NCBI GenBank assembly: GCA_015660865.1
Contig: JACTUA010000001.1
Location: forward strand, 388,304 to 452,303
From: Methanomicrobiales archaeon
GTDB taxonomy: Archaea; Halobacteriota; Methanomicrobia; Methanomicrobiales; JACTUA01
DNA length: 64,000 bases
Reading direction: 5' to 3'
Part shown: piece after piece, positions 52,358-61,737 of the stretch
Layout: the number at the start of each line of letters is the position of its first letter
How positions within the stretch are numbered: the stretch's first letter is position 1
Translations under genes and position numbers: made by a program
Notes under the pieces: generated by a model
What the model saw: the letters and a program-made list of their open reading frames with translations, nothing else
What the model was told of the DNA's origin: nothing
Databases searched by the model: none

Positions 52358-52987
52358 CTAGTCCTTGTGGGTCGCCTTGATCTTCTTCAGCCTGAAGAGC
52401 TCTTCGCGCTCCATCTCATCAAGGCGCATCTTAATGAAGTCCCGAGCAGCGGTGAGCTCGGGGATGACCTTGAACTCGAGCGCGTTCACCCTCCGCTTCG
52501 TTGACTCGATCTCATCGAGGAGCCGCTTCATCGTCGTCTCGATCTCGGCGGCACGGACGATGGAGTCGACGAGCTCCTCGTACGCCGTCGCGGTCTCGTC
52601 CATCACTGAGGAGGTGGCTAAAAGGCCGTAGCCCCGGTCGAAGAGGCCCTTTCGCACCTTCGACGCCTCGATCTGGGGGACCACTACCCCCATGATGTTC
52701 TTTGATTTGAGCACGATCGAGGGTGTTTCCTTCACCGAGAAGGCTGCGGCCTTCAGGCTGATGGACCCCTCGACGGTGTTCGCGAGGTCGCTCATCCTCG
52801 CGGCCTTCCTGTACTTCTCCTGGAGGTCCTCCCGTGTCGTCTTCGCCTTCTCGAGGACATTGAAGAACTCCAGGATGAGCCCGTCGCGCTTCATCTTGAG
52901 GATGTTGTAGCCCCGCTCGGAGAGCTTGATCTTCCTCTTCAGCTGGATCAGCTCGGAGCGGGTGGGCTTGATGTCCCGGATGGCCAT
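52358..52987 (-). CDS. atpD: A-type ATP synthase subunit D (operon 1)
   Basis: 209 residues. IKPTRSELIQLKRKIKLSER and the C-terminal TKRRVNALEFKVIPELTAAR plus EREELFRLKKIK are the hallmark ends of the central-shaft subunit D, a long antiparallel coiled coil that turns inside the A3B3 head. It is the last of nine ATP synthase genes here, 6 nt after subunit B. A paralogue (229 residues) lies at 61709-62398. Confidence 0.95.
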   Translation of the reverse strand: MAIRDIKPTRSELIQLKRKIKLSERGYNILKMKRDGLILEFFNVLEKAKTTREDLQEKYRKAARMSDLANTVEGSISLKAAAFSVKETPSIVLKSKNIMGVVVPQIEASKVRKGLFDRGYGLLATSSVMDETATAYEELVDSIVRAAEIETTMKRLLDEIESTKRRVNALEFKVIPELTAARDFIKMRLDEMEREELFRLKKIKATHKD

Positions 52988-52993
52988 GGGAGG

Positions 52994-54406
52994 TTACCCC
53001 TGGGGCGCCGCTTGCGCGGGCGCTCCCTTCTTCTCGCCCCGGAACTTGGGGTGGTACTTCTCGATGAGCGGGCGGTCTATCCGCACGAGCTGCTCGACAG
53101 GCAGCATCGAGAGGAGCTCCCAGGAGAGGTCCAGGGTCTGGACGATGGACCGGTCCTCGTTCGGCCCCTGCCGGACGAAGCGGTCCTCGAACTGGTCGGC
53201 GAACTCGAGGAAGAGCCGGTCCCGCTCGGAGAGGGCCTCCTTCCCGACGATCGCCACGAGGCCGCGGAGGTCGTTCCCCTCGGCATAGGCCGCATAGCAC
53301 TGGTCAGAGACCTTCTTGTGGTCCTCCCTCGTATGGGCGGCGCCGATCCCCAGGTTCATGAGCCGGGAGAGGGAGGGGAGGACGTTGATCGGTGGGTAGA
53401 TTCCCTTCCGGTGGAGTTCACGGGAGATGACGAGCTGACCCTCGGTGATGTAGCCCGAGAGGTCGGGGATGGGGTGGGTGATATCGTCGCCGGGCATGGT
53501 AAGGATGGGGAACTGGGTGATGGAGCCCTTGACCCCGTGGATGAGCCCTGCCCGCTCGTAGATCGATGCAAGGTCGGTGTACATGTAGCCGGGGTATCCA
53601 CGCCGGCCGGGGACCTCCTCGCGGGCCGCCCCGATCTGCCGGAGGGCCTCGCAGTAGTTGGTCATGTCCGTCAGGATGACGAGAACGTGCATCGAGAGTT
53701 CGAAGGCAAGGTACTCCGCGGTGGTGAGGGCGAGTCGCGGGGTGATGATCCGTTCCACGGCCGGGTCGTCGGCGAGGTTGAGGAAGACCACGGCACGCTC
53801 GAGGGCACCCGTCCGCTCGAAATCTGCCATGAAATGGTTTGCCTCCTCCTTCGTGATCCCCATCGCGGCGAAGACCACGGCAAAGGGCTCCTTGGACCCG
53901 AGCACCTTGGCCTGGCGGGCGATCTGGAGGGCGATGTCGTTGTGGGGGAGGCCTGCGCCCGAGAAGATCGGGAGCTTCTGCCCGCGGACGAGGGTGTTCA
54001 TCCCGTCGATGGTGGAGATGCCCGTCTGGATGAACTCCTCGGGGGAGTGGCGGGCATAGGGGTTGATGGCAGCGCCGGTGATGTCAAGGCGCTTCTCGGG
54101 GACGATCTCCGGGCCGCCGTCGATGGGCTTCCCGCCGCCCGAGAGGATCCGGCCGAGCATCCCCTTCCCGACGGGCATCTTGATCGTCTCCCCGGTGAAC
54201 CGGATGCCGCTGTCCCTGCCGATCCCTGCCGTGGTCTCGAAGACCTGGACGACGACGAGCTCGTCGCTCGTGTCGAGGACCTGCCCCCGTTTTATGGATC
54301 CGTCGGAGAGGATGATGTTCACGAGCTCGCCATAGCCGACGGGCTCGGTCTTCTCGACGAAGACGAGGGGCCCGGCGATCTGGTTGATGGTCTTGTACTC
54401 CTTCAT
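52994..54406 (-). CDS. atpB: A-type ATP synthase subunit B (operon 1)
   Basis: 470 residues. [20 protein letters not shown] is the N-terminal barrel; [20 protein letters not shown] is the degenerate, non-catalytic nucleotide site where a P-loop would be in subunit [21 protein letters not shown] and [20 protein letters not shown] are conserved family blocks. B subunits alternate with A in the head and hold the noncatalytic sites. The start overlaps the end of subunit A by one base. About 60 residues at the C-terminus are variable with an Ala/Gln tail. Confidence 0.95.
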   Translation of the reverse strand: MKEYKTINQIAGPLVFVEKTEPVGYGELVNIILSDGSIKRGQVLDTSDELVVVQVFETTAGIGRDSGIRFTGETIKMPVGKGMLGRILSGGGKPIDGGPEIVPEKRLDITGAAINPYARHSPEEFIQTGISTIDGMNTLVRGQKLPIFSGAGLPHNDIALQIARQAKVLGSKEPFAVVFAAMGITKEEANHFMADFERTGALERAVVFLNLADDPAVERIITPRLALTTAEYLAFELSMHVLVILTDMTNYCEALRQIGAAREEVPGRRGYPGYMYTDLASIYERAGLIHGVKGSITQFPILTMPGDDITHPIPDLSGYITEGQLVISRELHRKGIYPPINVLPSLSRLMNLGIGAAHTREDHKKVSDQCYAAYAEGNDLRGLVAIVGKEALSERDRLFLEFADQFEDRFVRQGPNEDRSIVQTLDLSWELLSMLPVEQLVRIDRPLIEKYHPKFRGEKKGAPAQAAPQG

Positions 54407-56142
54407 TATCCCGCCCTCATCGCTGAAAACTCGGCATCCATGGATGCCATGATCTTCTCAAGGGCCGGCTTGTAGTCCTTGATGAACTTGATCTGGGGGA
54501 GCTCGCCCTTGGACTTCACCGCGATGATCTGGGGGAGGAGGACCCCTGCCGCCTGGGCCGCGTAGGCATACTCCGAGTATTTCCTGATGGCCGTGAGCAT
54601 CGCGAACTGCTTCGTCATATCGCAGTAGGTATCCACCGGGTCGTAAGCGTTCTGCTGGAGGAAGATCTCCCGCACCATCCTCGCCACCTCGATGGTGATC
54701 TGCTGCTCCTCGGGGAGGGCATCCGAACCCACGAGCTGGACGATTTCCTGGAGCTCTGCCTCCTTTTCAAGGATCTCCATCGCCCAGGCCCGGACCTTGT
54801 TCCACTCGGGTGAGACCTCGCGGTCGTACCACCCCTGGAGGGCGTCGAGGTACAGGGAGTAGGAGTTGAGCCAGTTGATCGCCGGGAAGTGCCGCCGCTG
54901 GGAGAGTTTCGCGTCGAGCGCCCAGAAGACCTTCACGATACGGAGCGTGTTCTGCGTGACCGGCTCCGAGAAGTCGCCGCCGGGCGGCGAGACGGCGCCG
55001 ATGACCGAGACCGATCCGTTCTTCCCGTTCAGGTTGAGCACCCGTCCCGCCCGCTCGTAGAACTCCGAGAGCCGTGCCGCGAGGTACGCGGGGTAGCCCT
55101 CCTCGCCCGGCATCTCCTCGAGCCGGGATGAGATCTCGCGCATGGCCTCGGCCCACCGCGAGGTGGAGTCGGCCATGAGGGAGACGTCGTAGCCCATGTC
55201 CCGGAAGTACTCGGCGATGGTGATCGCGGTGTAGACCGAGGCCTCCCGAGCGGCGACCGGCATGTTCGAGGTGTTCGCGATGAGGACCGTCCGCTCCATG
55301 AGAGGCTTACCCGACTTCGGGTCCACGAGCTTCGGGAACTCGGTGAGCACCTCGGTCATCTCGTTCCCCCGCTCGCCGCAGCCGACGTAGACCACGATCT
55401 CCGAGTCAGACCACTTGGCGAGCTGCTGCTGGGTGACCGTCTTCCCGCTCCCGAAGGGCCCGGGGATGGCGGCGGTCCCGCCCTTCGCGATGGGGAAGAG
55501 GCCGTCCAGGATCCGCTGCCCGGTGAGGAGCGGGATGTCCGGGTTGAGCTTCTCCTTCACGGGCCTTGAGACCCGGACCGGCCATTTCTGCATCATGGTG
55601 ATCTGGGTCCCGTCCTCGAGGACGCAGACGACCTCCTCGACGGTGAAGGATCCCGGTTTGATACTCTTCACCACGCTGCCCTTGACCTTGGGAGGCACCA
55701 TGATCCGGTGGACGATGTTCGTCTCCTGCACCTCGCCAAGGATCGAGCCCGGGCCCACCCGGTCCCCTGCCTTCACCACGGGCTTGAACTCCCACTTCTT
55801 TGTCCGGTCAAGGCCGGGCGCCGAGACGCCCCGGGAGATGAAGTTCCCCTGCTTGGTGATGAGCACCGCCAGGGGCCGCTGTATCCCGTCGTAGATGCTC
55901 TTGAGGAGGCCCGGCCCGAGCTCCACCGACAGGGGAAGCCCGGTGTTCACCACGGGCTCCCCGGGCCGGATGCCCGAGGTATCCTCGTAGACCTGGATGA
56001 TGGTCATATCCTCCTGGATCTTGATGACCTCCCCCATGAGCTCTTCCTTCCCCACCTTCACCACGTCGTACATGTGGGCATCCATCCCCACCGCGGTGAC
56101 GACAGGACCTGCGATCCGCTTGAGAATTCCCTGATTCCTCAT
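54406..56142 (-). CDS. atpA: A-type ATP synthase catalytic subunit A (operon 1)
   Basis: 578 residues from ATG 56142 ([19 protein letters not shown]); the frame is open further upstream but that part is Arg/Ser-rich readthrough of the F and spacer region. P-loop GPFGSGKTV at about residue 230 and [20 protein letters not shown] carry the catalytic Lys and Glu; [20 protein letters not shown] is the Walker B region; [20 protein letters not shown] is the Arg-finger neighbourhood. The non-homologous bulge region (about 110-180) typical of A/V-type subunits is present. It makes ATP from the ion gradient built by methanogenesis. Confidence 0.95.
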   Translation of the reverse strand: MRNQGILKRIAGPVVTAVGMDAHMYDVVKVGKEELMGEVIKIQEDMTIIQVYEDTSGIRPGEPVVNTGLPLSVELGPGLLKSIYDGIQRPLAVLITKQGNFISRGVSAPGLDRTKKWEFKPVVKAGDRVGPGSILGEVQETNIVHRIMVPPKVKGSVVKSIKPGSFTVEEVVCVLEDGTQITMMQKWPVRVSRPVKEKLNPDIPLLTGQRILDGLFPIAKGGTAAIPGPFGSGKTVTQQQLAKWSDSEIVVYVGCGERGNEMTEVLTEFPKLVDPKSGKPLMERTVLIANTSNMPVAAREASVYTAITIAEYFRDMGYDVSLMADSTSRWAEAMREISSRLEEMPGEEGYPAYLAARLSEFYERAGRVLNLNGKNGSVSVIGAVSPPGGDFSEPVTQNTLRIVKVFWALDAKLSQRRHFPAINWLNSYSLYLDALQGWYDREVSPEWNKVRAWAMEILEKEAELQEIVQLVGSDALPEEQQITIEVARMVREIFLQQNAYDPVDTYCDMTKQFAMLTAIRKYSEYAYAAQAAGVLLPQIIAVKSKGELPQIKFIKDYKPALEKIMASMDAEFSAMRAG

Positions 56143-56158
56143 GTATATCCCTCGCTTG

Positions 56159-56461
56159 TCACTTCCACAGGTCAACACCCACCGATCTCTTGATCTTCTC
56201 GCGGAGGGAGATCCCCCCCTCCTCTCTCCCGATGGCCACCACCGTCGGCCTGATGGAGTTCTCCAGGGTGGTGCGGAGGCGCACCGGTATCCTCTCGAAG
56301 TCGGCGGTGGAGAGGACGAGGATACCGACCTCCGGGTCATCCATGGCCCGCTGGATGGCAGCCTTCAGTTTCTCCTCACCCTCGGCGGGGTATGTCTTCT
56401 TGATCCCCGCGAGCCGGAAGCCCAGGACGAACTCACCGCTCCCAATGACTGCTATCTCCAC
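56159..56461 (-). CDS. atpF: A-type ATP synthase subunit F (operon 1)
   Basis: 100 residues starting with GTG 56461. [20 protein letters not shown] is the Rossmann-like start of subunit F, and [20 protein letters not shown] the second half; F sits at the end of the central stalk next to D. The stop codon of subunit C directly precedes the GTG, so translation is coupled. Length as usual (about 100). Confidence 0.9.
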   Translation of the reverse strand: MEIAVIGSGEFVLGFRLAGIKKTYPAEGEEKLKAAIQRAMDDPEVGILVLSTADFERIPVRLRTTLENSIRPTVVAIGREEGGISLREKIKRSVGVDLWK

Positions 56462-57520
56462 TCAGATCACCAGGTACCGCTTGATCTCCTCGGTAGGGAT
56501 GTTCACCTTCTTCCCCCGGGCAATGGTCCGCAGGTTGGCGACCTCGTACTTCTTCTCCTCCAGGTACGAGAGGATGGGATAGATGGAGAAGGGGTGCATC
56601 TTGGACATGAAGCTCATCTGGTGGAGGAGGACCCGGGTGAGAGCGATCTCGATCTCATGGATCGGCCGCTCCTTCCGGAGATCCTCGAGGGCTGCCTGGA
56701 GGGGTTCAAAGCCGGCCTTCTTCTTCAGGGCGTCGATGAACTCCCCCCGGGCCTCGATGCCGTTCAGCCTGACGAGGTCTGCAACCGGTATCCCGCCCTT
56801 GGGGATCATGAGGGACAGGATATCCCCCTTCTCCTTATACTCCCTGAGCCTGAAGAGGTTCTGAATGTTCTTGAAGTCGATCTCCATCCTGAGCCAGTCT
56901 AAGAAGATCTCCCCCCCCTTCACCCCGCTCCCTGCCACGATGGCGAGGTCCTCGTAGTAGTTCTTGATGAGCTCGTTCTCCAGGGTCATGAGGGACGCGT
57001 CCGTGATCCCCGCGGCGAATATCCCCTCGATGATATGGGAGAACCTCACCCCCGAGAGGGCGGCCACGACCTTCTCCACCGAATCCTCGGTGAGGAGCCG
57101 GTCCAGGAATTCGCGGTCGAGATCCCCTGCCGGGATGAGGACCTCCTTGATCTTTCCCGCTTTCATCCCCTGGGCCTTGCCCCGGAGGATGTTGATGACG
57201 TTCTGGAAGTCCCAGCGCCGCAGGTATGCGGAGGCGAATCCGTGGAGGCCTTCCGGGACGATCTCCAGGATCTTGTGGAACTCCTTCGCCATGTTCCAGG
57301 AGAGGGCCATCTCGATGAGGTCGAGGTCCGTTCCCGCGCAGAGCGTCGAGAGTTCCCCGATCTCCTTCTTGTAGCCGGTCTCCCCGATGAACCTGATGAT
57401 CTCCGAGAGTTCCATGTTGAGCATCCGGAGGAGCTCCTCCCGGGGCAGGAGTGAGGATCGGCGGACCCGCAGCCGGGTGCACACATAGATGTACGAACCC
57501 GGGGCGCTTACCAGAGCCAT
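56462..57520 (-). CDS. atpC: A-type ATP synthase subunit C (operon 1)
   Basis: 352 residues. YIYVCTRLRVRRSSLLPREE is the N-terminal 'Y-x-R-x-K' region of the V/A-type d/C subunit, followed by three repeats of helical bundles (YLRRWDFQNVINILRGKAQG; EIFLDWLRMEIDFKNIQNLF; LSYLEEKKYEVANLRTIARG). It makes the funnel-shaped socket joining the central stalk to the c-ring. Between E and F in the usual operon order. Confidence 0.95.
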   Translation of the reverse strand: MALVSAPGSYIYVCTRLRVRRSSLLPREELLRMLNMELSEIIRFIGETGYKKEIGELSTLCAGTDLDLIEMALSWNMAKEFHKILEIVPEGLHGFASAYLRRWDFQNVINILRGKAQGMKAGKIKEVLIPAGDLDREFLDRLLTEDSVEKVVAALSGVRFSHIIEGIFAAGITDASLMTLENELIKNYYEDLAIVAGSGVKGGEIFLDWLRMEIDFKNIQNLFRLREYKEKGDILSLMIPKGGIPVADLVRLNGIEARGEFIDALKKKAGFEPLQAALEDLRKERPIHEIEIALTRVLLHQMSFMSKMHPFSIYPILSYLEEKKYEVANLRTIARGKKVNIPTEEIKRYLVI

Positions 57521-57532
57521 GCTACGATCCTC

Positions 57533-58111
57533 TCACCCGAACAGGACATCGGATGCATCCTTTAGCCCCGCTTCCCAGACCCGGTCCAGGAACATGCGGT
57601 AGCTGTAATCGATCTTCAGCTGCCCGCTCGCGCTCTCGATGATGATCCCGCCCGGGATATCCACGTTTCCCCCGAACCGGAACCCCGAGAACTCGGGACC
57701 TTCGGAGAGGATCGACTGTAAGGCCTGGGCATCCCGGCCGCTGCAGAAGACCGCACCCGCCGGGATCTCCTTCTTTGCCCTCGCGAGGAGGTTTTTGATG
57801 GTATCCCTCCGGAAGCTCTCAGGGAGCCGGCCGATGGCATCAAGGGTTGCCCGGTACACCTGGTCGAGGAGGTCCTTCTGGGTGTTGAGGAGCATCCTTT
57901 TTACGGCAAGCTTCGCCGAGGATTCCTCCAGTTCCGCCATGCGGGCCGCCTGCCGGTTCACGTCGTCCTCTGCCCCGCGCCTGATCTCCGCCGCACGCTC
58001 CTGTGCAAGAGAGAGGATCCTCTCGGTCTCCTTCCAGGTCTCTTCCTGGATGGCCAGAGCGTCCCGCTTCGCCTTATCCTTTATATCGAGAGCGACCGCT
58101 TCGAGCTCCAT
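57533..58111 (-). CDS. atpE: A-type ATP synthase subunit E (operon 1)
   Basis: 192 residues. Long N-terminal helix (KAKRDALAIQEETWKETERI) and globular C-terminal domain (GAVFCSGRDAQALQSILSEG; GGIIIESASGQLKIDYSYRM). E pairs with H to form the peripheral stalks that hold the head still. Length normal. 12 nt separate it from K upstream. Confidence 0.9.
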   Translation of the reverse strand: MELEAVALDIKDKAKRDALAIQEETWKETERILSLAQERAAEIRRGAEDDVNRQAARMAELEESSAKLAVKRMLLNTQKDLLDQVYRATLDAIGRLPESFRRDTIKNLLARAKKEIPAGAVFCSGRDAQALQSILSEGPEFSGFRFGGNVDIPGGIIIESASGQLKIDYSYRMFLDRVWEAGLKDASDVLFG

Positions 58112-58123
58112 CGCCCGCTCCCT

Positions 58124-58408
58124 TCAGATGATGAGGAGGAGCGCCACGACGAGGCCGAAGATGACGATGGTCTCCGGGATGACCGTGAGGATGAGGACCG
58201 AACCGAAGACCTCTGGTTTCTCGGCTGTGGCACCGACTGCCGCAGTCCCGATGGCGTACTCGGCGAGGGCCGTGGATGCGGCGGTTGTGCTGATGGCGAT
58301 GGATGCCGCAATCGCCTTTGTTCCTACCTGCGATGCCTTGATCAGATCCGGGGTCAATGCCGCCAGAGTCTGAACTGCTGTTGGTTCAATGGGAAGTGCC
58401 ATTTTCAA
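58124..58408 (-). CDS. atpK: A-type ATP synthase membrane ring subunit K (c, operon 1)
   Basis: 94 residues, two membrane helices (about 28-60 and 67-94) forming one hairpin, so a single-hairpin c subunit. The ion-binding carboxylate is Glu79 in VIPETIVIFGLVVALLLI. The first helix has the motif STALAEYAIGTAAVGATAEK with an acidic residue (Glu50) where other c subunits often have Gln. Without structure, sodium or proton choice cannot be told. Start overlaps the end of subunit I? No: it overlaps by 4 nt, the usual ATGA coupling. Confidence 0.9.
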   Translation of the reverse strand: MKMALPIEPTAVQTLAALTPDLIKASQVGTKAIAASIAISTTAASTALAEYAIGTAAVGATAEKPEVFGSVLILTVIPETIVIFGLVVALLLII

Positions 58409-60366
58409 TCCTCCGAAAATCTCTTTTCCATGCCAAATGGACGGTACTTCTTTCCTCCACCTTTGTAGAACTTGGTGAAGAACTCAACATACTGTAACCT
58501 CAGCGACTGCAGCCCGCCCCCGATGAGCCCGAGTGCCGTGTTGAGCAGGTGCCCTACGACGAGGACTGCAATCCCGATCAGGATCAGTACGATCCCCATG
58601 AATGTAAGAGTTTCTAAATTAGGTTCGATGAGTTTTGAGATCGCGATATAATTGATGACGATCGCGATGACCACCGATGAGAGCCCCACCGCGGCCAGCC
58701 GGGCGTAGGACATGGAGTTGGAGATGATGGTGGGGAGCTCGATGAGCTCGAGAGACGACTCCATGCCGATGAAGACGATGCCCGCGATGATCATCACCAC
58801 ACCCGCGAGAGCGGAGAGGGAGAGCCCCATGATGACGGGTGGCAGGGCGGTAAGGTTCGGCATGTAGGGTATGGGGAAGAGGGACCAGATCATGGAGAGG
58901 ATGCCGAACATGGTGACTATCCACCCCACCTGGCCCAGGATCCCCTTCATGCCGTGGTGGCCACGGCTCTGGTTGACGGCGTTGAGCACCCTGCCGAGGG
59001 TGATCTGGGCGATGGCTATCCAGACTGCAAAGACGAGTAGCCCGACGATATTCGGCCCTTCCCCGGCCTCACCACCGATAACAAGGTGCCGGGAGAAGAG
59101 GATGGGGTGCCAGGGGAACTCGAAACCGAAGAACTCGGAGAAGAGGAGGCCAAAGATGATGCTTGAGATGCTGCAGTTCCGGAGCACGGCGGATAACCGT
59201 GCCGCCTCCTTCGACGCGAGGATCTTCGGCAGGGCGAGGGCAGCGGCAAGGAGGACGGCGCCGTACCCCACGTCCCCCAGGATGATGCCGAAGAAGATGG
59301 GGAAGATGATGGCCACCGGGAGGGTGGGATCGACCTCAGAGTACCGGGGTCTTGAGTGGAGATCGGTGATGAGCTCGGTGGGCCGGGCGAAGGGGGGATT
59401 CTCGTAATCCACCGGGACATCCCTCGTTTCATGGCCCATCTCGATCTCGGCGATGTACACCTTTCCCCCGGCAGTCCTTGCCACTCCCTCCCTGAGGGCC
59501 TTCACCCGCTCGGTGGGGACCCAGCCCTCGGCTACGAAGGTCCCCTCGCTCGTGGCAAACCGGAGGGGTGCCTCGAACTGCTCTGCCTGGGTGGAGAGGA
59601 TCTCCTCGCATGCGAGGAGGAAAGCCTCGTGCTGCGAGCGTATCTCGCCGAGACGGTGGTCGGTCTCCTCCATCTCCTTCTTCACCCTGTCCAGATCCAC
59701 CCTGCATGCCCCGAGCCGCTCCTTCGGGTATCCGGAACCCTCAGGGATGGTAAGGGGCTGGAAACGGGCCTCCTGGAGGATCCCTTCCACCTCTCCCCGG
59801 TCCCCCGTCCTCACAAAGACGGCAATGAAGTGCCCCTCCACTGCCGAGGTGAAGAACTTCTCATGGGGGACCGGTATGTTCACATCATGGCTAATTTTTC
59901 CTGCAAAGACCGCGAGGCTGGAATACCCGCGATACATGTCCAGATCCAAGGGAGCGGCGGCGAAGGGCGTGAGGACGGCGATCTCCTCTTCGAGTTGCCT
60001 GACCCGGGGTTCCAGGAGATCCCGCTTCCTGGACACGAGGCCTTCCACCTCCTCCTCCAGGGAGGGCAGATCGCGCTCCATCCTGCCGGCGATATCCCCG
60101 GTCTTTGGCCTCTCCTTCACGGAAGCCTCCGGGGGATGGATGCCGAGGAGGGAGAGCACGCCCCGGAGCCGGACGAGTTCCTCGGAGATGGAGCCGGCTC
60201 TCGGGAGGGGCTTTCCCAGGACGAAACCCTCGTACTCCACGTCCTTTCCTTCCACGTACTCCCGGATGTGGAAGGCGTGCTGGAGGTAGAGTTCGCGGAT
60301 GGTCTCCTCCATCCTCTCCTTGAGACCCGTGATGAGGAGGTGGGTCATGGCCTTAGTCTTTAACAT
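58405..60366 (-). CDS. atpI: A-type ATP synthase subunit I (a, operon 1)
   Basis: 653 residues. A cytoplasmic N-terminal half (about 1-335) with two coiled-coil arms (LEEEVEGLVSRKRDLLEPRV) binds the peripheral stalks; the membrane half has about eight helices. LPVAIIFPIFFGIILGDVGYG opens the membrane part, and NSMSYARLAAVGLSSVVIAI holds the essential Arg facing the c-ring carboxylate. The C-terminal SLRLQYVEFFTKFYKGGGKKYRPF is the family end. It overlaps subunit H by 14 nt. Confidence 0.95.
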   Translation of the reverse strand: MLKTKAMTHLLITGLKERMEETIRELYLQHAFHIREYVEGKDVEYEGFVLGKPLPRAGSISEELVRLRGVLSLLGIHPPEASVKERPKTGDIAGRMERDLPSLEEEVEGLVSRKRDLLEPRVRQLEEEIAVLTPFAAAPLDLDMYRGYSSLAVFAGKISHDVNIPVPHEKFFTSAVEGHFIAVFVRTGDRGEVEGILQEARFQPLTIPEGSGYPKERLGACRVDLDRVKKEMEETDHRLGEIRSQHEAFLLACEEILSTQAEQFEAPLRFATSEGTFVAEGWVPTERVKALREGVARTAGGKVYIAEIEMGHETRDVPVDYENPPFARPTELITDLHSRPRYSEVDPTLPVAIIFPIFFGIILGDVGYGAVLLAAALALPKILASKEAARLSAVLRNCSISSIIFGLLFSEFFGFEFPWHPILFSRHLVIGGEAGEGPNIVGLLVFAVWIAIAQITLGRVLNAVNQSRGHHGMKGILGQVGWIVTMFGILSMIWSLFPIPYMPNLTALPPVIMGLSLSALAGVVMIIAGIVFIGMESSLELIELPTIISNSMSYARLAAVGLSSVVIAIVINYIAISKLIEPNLETLTFMGIVLILIGIAVLVVGHLLNTALGLIGGGLQSLRLQYVEFFTKFYKGGGKKYRPFGMEKRFSED

Positions 60367-60682
60367 ACACCTCCGTCTCGAACCGCGAAAGAAGGAGCCT
60401 CACCGCCCCGTCCAGGTTCTTCCCGCTCTGCTCCCGCAGGAGAGCGGCCTTCCGTTCGCCTTCCCGCAGGATCTCTTCACGCCTCCGGGCAGCTTCTCTC
60501 CTCGCGTCATCCAGGCGCTTCTTCTTGTACTCCCCGGATCCGGTCCCTGCTTTCATCACCAGGTTGTCTGCCTCAAGGGTAGCAGCGGAGAGACTGCGCT
60601 CCTTCTCGGCCTTTGCCCCGGCCATCTCTGCCTGGTACTCCTCCTCTGCCTTCTTGATCGCCTTTAAGACTTCAGTCTTCAT
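60353..60682 (-). CDS. atpH: A-type ATP synthase subunit H (operon 1)
   Basis: 109 residues, nearly all helix (KAIKKAEEEYQAEMAGAKAE; ARREAARRREEILREGERKA), the right-handed coiled-coil partner of E in the peripheral stalk. First gene of the operon H-I-K-E-C-F-A-B-D. GGAAGGAGCGTGGT gives a good ribosome site. Confidence 0.9.
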   Translation of the reverse strand: MKTEVLKAIKKAEEEYQAEMAGAKAEKERSLSAATLEADNLVMKAGTGSGEYKKKRLDDARREAARRREEILREGERKAALLREQSGKNLDGAVRLLLSRFETEVYVKD

Positions 60683-60727
60683 ACCACGCTCCTTCCGGTG
60701 CTAATACACCAAACTTGAGAAAAGTTC

Positions 60728-60835
60728 CGATATATGTGTTGTTATTTTGTACCGGGCGGTTTCCGAAGGGAACCGACACCTCATACGGGCGGTTTCCGAA
60801 GGAAATCGACAGCCGGTGCCAGCCGGTTTTGAAGG
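60728..60835 (-). promoter_or_regulatory. ATP synthase operon promoter with upstream tandem dyads
   Basis: Minus-strand TATA ACACATATATCGG (about 60728-60740), giving a leader of about 25 nt. Directly upstream are two direct repeats 33 bp apart, CGGGCGGTTTCCGAAGG at about 60753 and 60787, each able to pair with itself (CGGTTTCCGAAGGGAACCG and CGGTTTCCGAAGGAAATCG), then a weaker third unit (CCGGTTTTGAAGG). These look like tandem operator sites. 60836-60993 holds nothing else I can name. Confidence 0.5.
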
Positions 60836-60993
60836 GGGATCCGGGGTTCTCCGGCCATCCTTCCCTACCCGGTCACATACCGAAATTCGTTGCATTCAGG
60901 GGCCAGTCCCCTCTTTTCATCCGCAGCCCGAGCCCGATTTGGCCGAAACCTATATCGTTCCCCTTGATTATGGTAGCGTGAGGTGGAGCCGGC

Positions 60994-61344
60994 ATGCCGG
61001 ATGTCAGTGACCAGGAGCGGGGAAGAAGGGTCTTCCAGATCCAGAAGGAGAAGCACGCCGAGGAAGCCTTGGATAAGGCGCGGAAGAGTCTGGGTGAGAG
61101 CTGGAAGGGCCTCACCCTCGCAGAGATCAGGACCCTGAAGTTCATCCTTGGGGAGGCCTGGGTCTTCCTCGACCGGAAGTCCTGGGAGGGCTACTCCTTC
61201 TCCCGGCTCTCCCGGGGGGATCTGGATGAACTCCTGAGAATCGGAAGGGCGGTGGAGCGGAGGGAGAAGACCGGGCAGGATGCAGCAGACGAAGTCGGGG
61301 CGATCCTCCGGCGGGTTTCTGAGGAGCCCTCACGTCCTTCCTGA
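60994..61344 (+). CDS. Small protein of unknown function, paralogue 1 between ATP synthase operons
   Basis: 116 residues. MPDVSDQERGRRVFQIQKEK is shared with the next gene, as is the core LGEAWVFLDRKSWEGYSFSRL with RLSRGDLDELLRIGRAVERRE. Charged, helical, no membrane helix, no cysteine, so cytoplasmic. GTGAGGTGGAGCC lies before the ATG. No family recognised. Divergent from operon 1, whose promoter lies about 250 nt away. Confidence 0.7.
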   Translation: MPDVSDQERGRRVFQIQKEKHAEEALDKARKSLGESWKGLTLAEIRTLKFILGEAWVFLDRKSWEGYSFSRLSRGDLDELLRIGRAVERREKTGQDAADEVGAILRRVSEEPSRPS

Positions 61345-61407
61345 GGACCGGTCCCTTCACCGGAAACCTTTTGAAGCATGATAGGAGAGGGAGTGTGAGG
61401 GTGGGCA

Positions 61408-61737
61408 ATGCCCGAAGTGACAAGTGATGAACGGGGAAGGAGGGTCTTCCAGATCCACAAAGAGAAGGCGGCGGAGGATGCCATCGGGAAGATCCGCAAG
61501 TCCCAGGGCGTCGACTGGAAGGTCTTTACGTCCACCGACGTCGAGATCCTCAAGTACATCCTCGAGGAGACATGGGTCTCGCTGGACCGGGATAGCTGGG
61601 AGAAATGCGCCTTTTCACGGTTGAAACGATCCGAACTCGAATCCATCATCCGGATCGGGAACCAGGTGAAGAGAAGAGAGATGAGGGAGGATCGCGGTAT
61701 CGAGGAGGTCAGCCGGATACTATCGACGATGGCGTGA
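61408..61737 (+). CDS. Small protein of unknown function, paralogue 2 between ATP synthase operons
   Basis: 109 residues. MPEVTSDERGRRVFQIHKEK and LEETWVSLDRDSWEKCAFSRL with RLKRSELESIIRIGNQVKRRE align with the neighbour along its whole length, so the two arose by tandem duplication and have since diverged clearly. The 3' end overlaps the convergent subunit D gene of operon 2 by 29 nt. Their lasting place between the two ATP synthase operons hints at a linked role; nothing more can be shown. Confidence 0.7.
   Translation: MPEVTSDERGRRVFQIHKEKAAEDAIGKIRKSQGVDWKVFTSTDVEILKYILEETWVSLDRDSWEKCAFSRLKRSELESIIRIGNQVKRREMREDRGIEEVSRILSTMA

Noticed and set aside
53012-54475. A 487-codon plus-strand frame opposite subunits A and B
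   Set aside because: It mirrors GC-rich codons of the ATP synthase genes, has low-complexity Gly/Asp/Val/Leu composition and no family likeness.
60753-60815. Possible CRISPR-like direct repeats
   Set aside because: Only two full units with a 33-bp period and no proper spacers; no cas genes. Operator-like dyads fit better.
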